Shown: piece by piece, positions 49,398 through 64,000 of the stretch
How the letters are laid out: each line of letters opens with the position of its first letter
Position numbering within the stretch: the first letter of the stretch is position 1
Origin: Valencia hispanica
Taxonomy: Eukaryota > Chordata > Actinopteri > Cyprinodontiformes > Valenciidae
Length of the DNA: 64,000 bases
Direction: 5' to 3'
Assembly (NCBI GenBank): GCA_963556495.2
Contig: OY747701.1
Span: 41,432,001 to 41,496,000 of the forward strand
Program-made: the position numbers and the translations under genes
Notes under the pieces: model-generated
What the model was told of the DNA's origin: nothing
Seen by the model: only the letters and a program-made list of their open reading frames with translations
Databases searched by the model: none

Positions 49398-52258
49398 ATA
49401 TGTGTATGGAATACTACTGGCTCCCTCATTGTGTTACTCTGCCATTTCCTATCACATTTACATGTCTAATCTGTGTTTTCTAATGATGATAATTCTACAA
49501 ATCATAGCGGATGTTAAACATGTCATGTCTGTAATGTATGCAACATTTACAGAGGATTAATTGACATCTCCAATCTTGCTCCTACAGTTTTTACCTGTGG
49601 TATTCCTGTTCTCTCATCCCCCGCCACCATCCATCAGTAGATTTGAGCTCCACCCCAATGACCTTTTGGTCTTTAGCTGACGCATCATTACGGCCCCATT
49701 AAAAAGGGACAGCCAGCCATTGCCAGAGGGGTAGTTCTCATAATATAATAAGAATGTATTTTAATTGTCTTGCACCAGAAATTAGCTGCTACATATTTGT
49801 GGGTGGGTTCCTAATTTTTGCTTCTTAATGATTGATGTCTAGTTTGTTCAATTACCACTTTGCTCTCCTCTTCTTCTTCACAGTAGCGGATGTGTAAATG
49901 TAATATGGAGCGGTGTCAGCTCATTCATAGATCGGGTAGTGTGTTTAAGAGAACACCTAGAGAAAGATATCTGCTCTGAGTTGGTTTCCTGACCCCCTGG
50001 CCTCTTGTTCTTCAGGTTCTCATCTACACACAAACACACACTCACATCCTGTTCCTTACTGCCTCACTTGCTCTTCATCTCACCCTCTTTGTCTCCCAGG
50101 GCGACAAAGCTAATTTGAGGCAGATCTTGCCCTAAGGGGTAAACTGCAGCATCCACACACACACTCACGCCTCCATGCCCTCCCCCCACTCCACCCTGAC
50201 CACTTTATCTTCACCTTTCTGCCGTGAGCTACCCCATGACAACCACAGTTAGCACTGACGCTAACTGATCTAGCCACTTACCATCATCATCTATGCAATT
50301 TTGCAGCAACACTGTCAACACCAACAAGAGAAGAATAAAACACACTAAGTAATGTTCCCAAATGAGTGTGTTAGGGACTTCTTGTTCATTTTAAGTCCTG
50401 TAAAATGAGACTTTGATTTGACATGTAGTTTATGACACAGACATATCTTATTAGCATCAATAGGCAGTAATATATTGTACATGTATTGTAAAAATGTAGG
50501 GAAATATCAATCCTGATGAGAAAATGGAAAGTCTATTACGAGTTAAAATGAATCTGGATTTTGGGTGAAATTTAGGAGCAATTCAAGAGGAGGTTTTCTA
50601 GGGATACTAATTCTCACCAAAGAGTCAAATTTAATGCTGACTAGCCATAATATTATGATCAACTTCCTACAGTCGGATGCAAAAGTGGCTTCCCACAGAT
50701 GCTTTAAAATCCAACTCAAGATTAGAAGCAAATACTGTAGTGATGACAAACATCCTGGATTTGACAGAATACCCGTAGGAACTGCTTTCCTCTAAGTATC
50801 TTAAAAATGCATTTGTTTAATTCTTACATTTGTTTAATTCTAAAAATAAAAACAGAGCAGCTGAGTTCTGACACAAACAGAAAGAAACACACAAAAAACA
50901 AAAGATCCAGTTCAGTTCATTGACACAACAGTAACACAACATTGTCCAGACCACAATACAGCGTTGCTTGCTGTTAATTTTGCAATAGTGATTTTCTGGG
51001 GCTAAGAAAAAAATTGCATCTTAAAGCTTTTTGTAAAATTCCCAAACTTTTCCGCTCAAAATGATATTATAACTCAGAATTTTAGGCCATAAAACCTATT
51101 CTTTAAACAACTGAGAGAGTAGTAAAACGCCTGATGAAGTTAAATTGTATAAGAATTAATTTTCATTTCCTATTCAGAAAAAGCTCCTTTTTCTGCTGTA
51201 GTATCAAATTAGTGTTGGCCTCTTTACTTTATCTTGTTTTTATTTCATTAAATGTTTTAAAAATAGAACCTAATTTGTTTGAATGGAATCCATGATTATT
51301 TGTAATTGATTGATTGATTGAAAGATAAGTTTAAAATTACAATCCAGACCAGAGTCACCACATTTTTTAAATGTTTGTTATGGAATAATTCCCTGGGATA
51401 GGTAAAGAATTCATCTTCCAGAGATAATCCAGATTTATTTATTATGTGACTTATGGACATTAAAAAAGTTGAAAACTTTGCTATACATTAAATCTATTGA
51501 TATTTCCCTAAGGTCGAAGAAGAATTAAAATTACCAATGAGAAAATGGATATATCAGTTTTCCAAATGAGCCTTATTCATATGGATAGTGGGACCCCTTG
51601 TATTAAATTCACACTCTGCACAACAAATGGGGTGGCTGTGGTCTGTCATGTTGATGTATAGATATGCAGCCTCATGTGAATGTGCATGATATATGTGTGT
51701 AGAGCAGAGAGGCAGTCGTAACAAAAGGCAGCTATTTGTTTGCCTGCTCTGGACGGAAACACACAAACATGTCCCTCAGTTACATTCCCTCTTTTTTATT
51801 TATTTAGTTTTTTTACAATGGAACGAGATATTTGCCATTAAAATTTTTGAAATTAAAAAATGTAATTTAATTTTGAAATTTATAAGATTGAGGAGCTCAT
51901 TGATTGTAGTTAATTTTCATCTGTAGCTCCTCTCTGTATTAGTAGTAGAATTTGACGCCGGAATAAAGTACATTTTAAGTACATTTCTTTTGAGAGGGAA
52001 TGTGTCTTTGAAGCTCAAGGTCTCAAAAGTGACAAGTTTGTCTTTCTTTCCTAGCATTTTCTGAGTTGGTTATGACTCCTCAGACCTAAATGGTTCAGGA
52101 TTTTTTTTACATGTTCCCACTGACCCTTTTAAATAAAGGTTGTGACTTTACGAACAACGTAGGCAAGAGTTGTGTCGCTTTTGTGCCACGTGAATGGAAG
52201 CTGACTGGATCTCTAAACTAGTAGACTGTTGGAGATGCCAATGACACATGCAACTACG

Positions 52259-52285
52259 TGTGTGTGTGCGTGTGTGTGTGTGTGT
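52259..52285. repeat. GT dinucleotide microsatellite (one interruption)
   Basis: About 13 TG units with one GC interruption. Confidence 0.85.
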
Positions 52286-52907
52286 AACCATACACAAGAT
52301 AAAACTCTAGAGATGAAACATAGGTTGTGCTATGTCAGATCAACTGGGATAACAAATGCTACGACAGCAGCTTGTTAGAGGAAGGTGTGTGTGTGTTTGT
52401 GTGTGTTTCTGCACAAAACAAAAAGATAGACCGAGCAAACTTAGTTGCTTCCAATTATTGCATTATAATCATTGTTAAAAGTAAAAAGTAATTGTATTAT
52501 TTATTTCAATAAAAATACAGTAGTTACTCTGTTGCCAACTGTGTTGGGAGAGATGTGTTTTGTAATAATGAATGTGTTTTGTAATATTTAATAGTTTAGA
52601 GTTCTTTCATCACCGGAAACTGCATCTTTAAGGTTTTTCTATGTCACAGCACTTTAATATGGTCACATTTGAGCTAATAAAGAACTGAGCATGTACGTTG
52701 TTGCCGAGAGATAATAAAGAGAACAAAGGTATGACAGAAAAAACAGGATCAGAAAGAGCAAAATATTTTCTGAGTGGTAAGAAGCATAGAGAGAGAGATG
52801 AAGAGTGAAATGCGTGGAGGGAGAGCTGGCATGGTGTCGGCATAGGCACGCTCCCTGACCACTGTAAGGAAGGGGGGCGTAGGCCAAGTCTCCCATCAAT
52901 TACAACC

Positions 52908-53135
52908 TTGACCCTTCTCTCCTCTCCTTTCTTGCCGTCTCTCACACACTTTCTGCCTCATTCAACCATCCTCCCCCTGCCTCTCATCCTCCCTTGGTCC
53001 CCCTCCTCTGCGCCTATAAATCAATCTCTTACCCTCCCTCCACCCTGTCCCTCCATCCCATCCCCAAGGCTTCTCTCACATTCTCCCTCCCTCACTCCCT
53101 CTTTTTCTCTATATACCTTCCTCGTCATCCCTCCC
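52908..53135. repeat. Pyrimidine-rich low-complexity tract
   Basis: About 228 bases strongly biased to C and T on the plus strand (CTCTCCTCTCC, CCCTCCCTCC and similar runs), so purine-rich on the esrrg-transcribed strand. Open frames here are compositional artefacts. Confidence 0.75.
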
Positions 53136-53769
53136 CACTCCTCTGCCTGTTTTCATCGCTAGAAGTGCAGTGGGAGTAGAAAGGTCAAAGGTGGGCATAC
53201 AGGAGAGAGCGAAGGAGGCAAAAGGCAACAAGGGAATGTAAAAATGAGAGAGTGAGTGTATTTAATCAAACTGGTCTTGGGGCGGATAAAATCTTTTGTT
53301 TTTTGGCTTGATCTACCTCTGGACACGTGCTGAAAGTCTTGGGTGTTGTTTTACGTTTTTAACTTCTTCATGTAAATTACCCTGATTACACATCACATGT
53401 TTCCTGAGCAGTTAGGTTGAAAGGTTAACATTTATGCAGCTTAATCTTCTTCCTTCAACACCTGTAATGTTGTCTAAACATAGAAACAGGTGTTATCCTG
53501 TGCTGAATTAGGTAATGTGTCAGAAAGTAATGTAAGTAAAGCGAATAAATTCTTAGTTGATCGACAAAAAAGGAATTGGGAAAGCAAACAGAAAAACCTA
53601 TATCTAGAGGAGATTTCTAACCATTTTATGTTTTACATGCAAGATGGTTTGATATCAGTTATACACCCTGATCTCTTTGTATATTAAGGTTTCGATATTA
53701 GATAATAAATGTATCCTATAGCTAAATAATTCAGTGTTGGTCACATACCTGGTATATCTGGTATATTCA

Positions 53770-55112
53770 GGATAGGCATAAATATTTGAACTCAGCAAAG
53801 GTAAAATTTATTTAAGTTGGTCTGGTTCAAGGCACAGACCCAGGTTTAAGCATAGACCTTATATTTTCAATAGGATTGAGGTCAGGGCCATTCCAGAAGC
53901 GTAATGTTGCTTTTTAAGCCTGCTTTATCTATTGTGAGAGCAGTTTAGAAGTATGTTATGCTATGTCCAAATGTCAGTGATGGGACCAAAACTGTACCCC
54001 TTAGATGAAAGTGGTTAGAATGGTTGGGAACCCCTTCTGGCCACCATTTTTGCCTACTGAAGAAATGTTTTATGGTAGGATAAGACAAAGGTTGAGCTAT
54101 TTGGGTTCAAGTATGTTTAGACGAGTCAAGATGAGGCTTTTAAATTTAGGATCAGTGTGTCTGCAGACAAGTATGAGTGGTAGCATCATGGTGTGGCTCC
54201 GATTTACTTCTAGCGCAGCTGACATATTGCACAAACACAGATGAAATAAGGGGGAGGACTACCTCCTTATTTACCAGCTAGAGCATTGAAACTTGGAAGT
54301 GGTTGGATGTTCAAGTTTAAGTCTAGTTTATACTTCTCAGTTAGCGGGGGTGCGGAGACACGCAGCGCCATCATCCATCAACGGAAGCGCTCTGCAGCAG
54401 GCCCACAGAAAGTGACGGAGAAATGCTCAATTTTTTAAATGTCTGTCAAAAGCTCCAGAGATGGCAAGCCTGTGATTGGTCAGTATGCCACTTCCTTTAA
54501 ATTTGTCAACAGCATCACCATAAAAAAAAGTGCTGAAGGTTTCCAGCAGCAGACATGGAGCAGATTGAAGGACGTCTTTCGGAAGAAATCTGAAGATATG
54601 AACATTCATGCAACCCTTCACTGAAAGAGCACAAAGATGGGCAGCAGACTTTCAATTTGTGAAAGAAAACTGCAGGAAAAGTGGGTTTGTAGGTGGCTCC
54701 CCCATGGTGTACTGGCGGCAAATTGCTTTGCAAGACTCCCCAGGCAACAGAGAAGTCTGAAAGGAAAACGTCTCTGTCGAAATGCGTGCGTAGCTCTGCA
54801 AACTTGCTGATGGAGAAGTATAAGCTAGGCTTTAGACATTCACCCCAATCATAGGCATACATAAAAACTGGTTTGGGAAAGGAAAAGCAGGCTAATAGAC
54901 TTTGGTGAAGCCCTGAAGTTAACTGTTATATGAATAAAAGCCAATACGGAAACCAATCAATTTATTGAACATGAGGAGTTGTCAAATATTCAGCTATGAT
55001 AATGCCAGAAGTGTATCGATGATTACAGAAAGTGTGTGGTTTAAGCATAACTTGCTAAGACACGTTTAACCAAATATTAGTTGGGAGTGTATGGATATGT
55101 TTGAGTAGTGGT
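53770..55112. mobile_element. Tc1-like transposon relic split by a Harbinger-like MITE
   Basis: The left part (53770 to about 54316) has ATAAATATTTGAACTCAGC, TAGGATTGAGGTCAGGGCC, CAGTGTGTCTGCAGACAAG and GGTAGCATCATGGTGTGG. The right part (from about 54850) has TTGGTGAAGCCCTGAAGTTA, ATTCAGCTATGATAATGCC and GTTTAACCAAATATTAG. These belong to one element type, and the interval between is the MITE at 54320-54831. Landmarks of both orientations occur in the left part, so strand is left open. Confidence 0.55.
54320..54831. mobile_element. PIF/Harbinger-like MITE with TTA target duplication
   Basis: A 512-bp element. The left end is AGTCTAGTTTATACTTCTC and the right end, opposite strand, is AGCCTAGCTTATACTTCTC (17 of 19 identical). 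It is flanked by TTA at 54317-54319 and TTA at 54832-54834. A 3-bp TWA duplication is the mark of PIF/Harbinger. The small open frames inside have no transposase motifs. Confidence 0.82.
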
Positions 55113-55190
55113 GTGCAGATGAGATAAAACCCTCAATAAATTCAAATGTGTGCAACCATTGTTTTCTTCAATTTAGTTTTAGCATATCTA

Positions 55191-61803
<6,613 letters not shown>

Positions 61804-62228
61804 CTTGAATGGTGCGCTTGAAGAAAGCCTTGCAGGCCTCGCACGATGCAACCCCATAGTGGTACCCTGACGCAATGTCCCCGCACACCAGGCACAACCT
61901 CTTCGGCATGGAATTCAACATGTACTCGCACTTAATTTGTGAATCTTCCCCGATAGTTGACGAACAGTCCTCGTAACGTTTTGACCCCGGGCCTCCAGCG
62001 GGTCCGAGAGATCCTGCGTTGGAACCGTAAAGGCTCGGGGAGTCCAAGCCGTTGGGGTGGCCGTTCATGGTGGACGAGTAAGAGCCAGAGGCGTCACTGG
62101 AGCCACCGGGTGAGTGATGGTTTAGACTGTCGGTCAGAGAGGCAGGACTCGATGGTTCAGTCTTTATGTAAGAGGACGGACAATTTGACTCTAGGTGGCG
62201 CTCCTTACTGGACATTCTGCAGAGAAGC
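61804..62228 (-). CDS. esrrg: Estrogen-related receptor gamma, first coding exon in window (N-terminus and zinc finger 1)
   Basis: This exon encodes the N-terminal region and first zinc finger of an orphan nuclear receptor that binds DNA as a transcription factor. The ATG at 62215-62213 opens residues 1-137. The N-terminus carries the gamma-type stretch [14 protein letters not shown] (residues 17-30) and [19 protein letters not shown] (residues 35-53), which distinguishes it from beta. The first zinc finger has cysteines 108, 111, 125 and 128, and the P-box EACKA is at residues 126-130. The donor is CAAG followed by GTTGGC at 61803; the codon for Gly138 is split. The acceptor TTTGCAG ends at 62229. 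The 13 bases before the ATG read in frame as LLCR, as in the longer mammalian isoform, so translation may also start in an upstream exon outside the window. The open frame continuing beyond 62228 is intron. Identity as an ERR is very secure; the a/b paralogue is not settled. Confidence 0.96.
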
Positions 62229-64000
62229 CTGCAAAGATGAGATAGGCAAAAGATACAAGAAAGGGGAGTGAAAACAACTGCCATTAATGTACATGCCATT
62301 TCTAAAAGTAACAAGAAAAAGTTCAAATGTAAATGTTTACATTCAGTTAAGGCAATAAGTTTAAGGCCCTGTGTGCAAATATAGACATTTGAAAAGCTTA
62401 AAGCGACAAACAAACAAACATAAAACCCCCGTTGGGGATCATTAGAAAACCCTGTATTGAGAAGTAGAGAGGCACGTATATAGCAGCATATCGTCACACA
62501 GCCACATTCACATGCTCGGGGGTGAGGTCATCCGTCACTCTCAAGTCAATAGCAGCTTGTTCAACATGAAGGTAATCAGTAAGCAGCCCCTCTGACGCTC
62601 AGTCATCCCAGAGACAGGCCATACATACACAGACACATAGATAGTCATATTGAGGCACACTCACATTCACATCACGGTCAAAAACCGCAGACCAAGCAGG
62701 ACAAGAAAGTGTACATTTGGGGGGGGAAACAAGGAGCAGGTTGATCAGGATCACTTTATGATTGTAGTCCTCTGATCGTCTTTTGTTCTGTGTCTCTCTT
62801 ATTTCTCTCTCTTTTCTTGGGTTTCCTTCCTTCTCTCCCTAAGGAGGTGGGCTGGTGTCTTGTTAATGGCAGTTGTAATTAACAGCTATCTTCTCTCTGT
62901 CCATATCTTTCCATCCGTCCCTTTGTCTACCTTACTATCTATCTGCCTGTCTCCCTATCACTTCCCATTCAGCACCATCTCTCTTTCTCTGCCCTCTCTC
63001 TCGTCTTCTTTCTCTTCACATTACTAGTCTCTGTCCCTCTAACCCTGCCCTCCCTCCCTTCACTCTCTTTCATTGTTAAAGGCAGAAAGCACAAAAGGGG
63101 TTTTTAATTAAGGCAGGATGCTGCTAAACGAGGGACTTCTAAAGTCCAGTCGGCCTGTAAAAGATCCCCATCCCACGGGGACCCATAAAACACAGACAGC
63201 GCTCCGGCGGAAAATGGAGAGCCGCTCAGGTGGGGGAATGGCGAATGAATACAGACGGGAAGAGAGACAGGCAGAAGAACAAGAAGACGAAAAGAATAAA
63301 AAAAAAAAAAAAAAAGAGTTATTGTGAGACCTGCAGCAACTGATGATGGTTGATTGACTCAAAGCAGTTAGAATGAGCTAAATCTCCCCTAAAAATAAAC
63401 TTAAAATACTTCTGTTTTTTTTTCTTTCTTTTCATAAAATGCAATGACATTTATGATGTATGATACTTTGGCCCTTTCACCCTTTTCATCATGTATTTTA
63501 TTCCACCTCATTCCTGCAGGTATAATTGAGGAATCCCATTATTAGTGTCTTTGTTGCAGACACCAATGTCTATGAATCCATTTAACTGATACTACAGCAT
63601 GCCTTTAGTTCAAGATAGGGAGGGTGGGGGGTTGGCATTGTGATGAAGCTGTGGAAACAAATCAAGACTGGGAAAAGTAGCCCATAAAGACATGAGAACA
63701 TAAAGAGCTAGAATAAAACAGAAGAGTGTATGTATGTGAAAAAAAGAGACGGGAAGAAAAGCAATAGCATGAAGTTCTCTGTGCTTCAACACGGGGACTG
63801 AAAACAGCAGCGGCAGGAAAACGGGACTACCTCATTTAAGTAGATGATGTGGTGGTGATGATTTAATCTCTCCTTTTCCCGTCTTTATGCTCTTTTGTCC
63901 CCCTTCCTTTTCCACTGTCAATCCCTCTGAGTGCCATTAAGCAAAAGAGTTTAAGTGCCAAAAGATCTCTTTCCATTCTCCATTCCAGTCTCTCTTTTCC
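62229..64000. other. Sequence upstream of the first coding exon in the window
   Basis: Intron (or 5' region) of esrrg on the minus strand. The acceptor polypyrimidine tract and AG lie at 62229-62250. A CT-rich block spans about 62775-63075. A short homeodomain-type cluster (TGTTAATGGCAGTTGTAATTA) is at 62859-62879, and a 19-A run at 63298-63316. No upstream exon matching the long-isoform N-terminus was found. Confidence 0.55.

Larger units (their letters stand above)
49398..53769. other. Intron segment, no gene seen
   Basis: No exon. A regulatory-looking AT-rich block lies at 49640-49870 and a GT tract at 52259-52285. A long pyrimidine-rich tract follows at 52908-53135, with a DR1-like AGGTCAAAGGTGG at 53182-53194 just beyond it. 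Confidence 0.5.

Noticed and set aside
52628..53162. Frames rich in Ser, Leu and Pro
   Set aside because: Produced by the pyrimidine-rich tract.
61804..62215. Assignment to ERR beta instead of gamma
   Set aside because: The N-terminal SPASLTDS and [10 protein letters not shown] segments, the NSPYLNPQL hinge and the [17 protein letters not shown] segment match gamma; beta differs at each.
62229..62497. Upstream extension of the open frame before the first coding exon
   Set aside because: A clear TTTGCAG acceptor ends at 62229 and the upstream residues match no ERR N-terminus; it is intron read in frame.

Overview
The window looks like teleost fish nuclear DNA. It has one vertebrate gene split by long introns, compact GT-AG exon borders, and a background of fish-type mobile-element relics (Tc1/mariner, hAT, PIF/Harbinger-like and TTAA-type MITEs, an L2-like LINE with a TGAAT-type 3' tail) plus GT/CT/TATC microsatellites. 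The species cannot be named from the sequence.

The only protein-coding host gene I can support is an estrogen-related receptor gamma gene (esrrg, a nuclear receptor transcription factor) on the minus strand. Six coding exons are present. In gene order they are 62228-61804 (N-terminus and first zinc finger), 55375-55259 (second zinc finger), 36986-36876 (C-terminal extension and hinge), 33857-33696 (first part of the ligand-binding domain), 4451-4345 (nuclear receptor signature) and 4253-4091 (middle of the ligand-binding domain). All junctions are GT-AG and in phase. They give 357 codons plus one base. The final exon (rest of the ligand-binding domain, AF-2 helix, stop) lies beyond position 1, and the 5' exons and promoter lie beyond 64000. 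Gamma is chosen over beta from the N-terminal and ligand-binding-domain sequence; the teleost a/b duplicate is not resolved.

The introns measure 6,428, 18,272, 3,018, 29,244 and 91 bp. The 29-kb and 18-kb introns hold nearly all recognisable mobile DNA. This includes at least eight Tc1/mariner-type relics, a hAT MITE with a perfect 8-bp target duplication (11015-11654), a TTAA-flanked MITE (12836-13325), a TTA-flanked Harbinger-like MITE (54320-54831) and an L2-like LINE whose reverse transcriptase frame has a single stop (41919-44186). A triple nest sits at 21790-25074. A roughly 500-bp MITE family occurs in three copies, all in the same orientation and each inside or beside an older element. 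The 6.4-kb first intron and the sequence upstream of 62228 show no recognisable element.

I found no tRNA, rRNA, CRISPR array, operon or second host gene. No new biochemical system is evident. The points most worth a second look are the nested transposon history, the three-copy MITE family, three non-conservative substitutions in normally conserved receptor positions, and several homeodomain-site-rich blocks that could be intronic enhancers.
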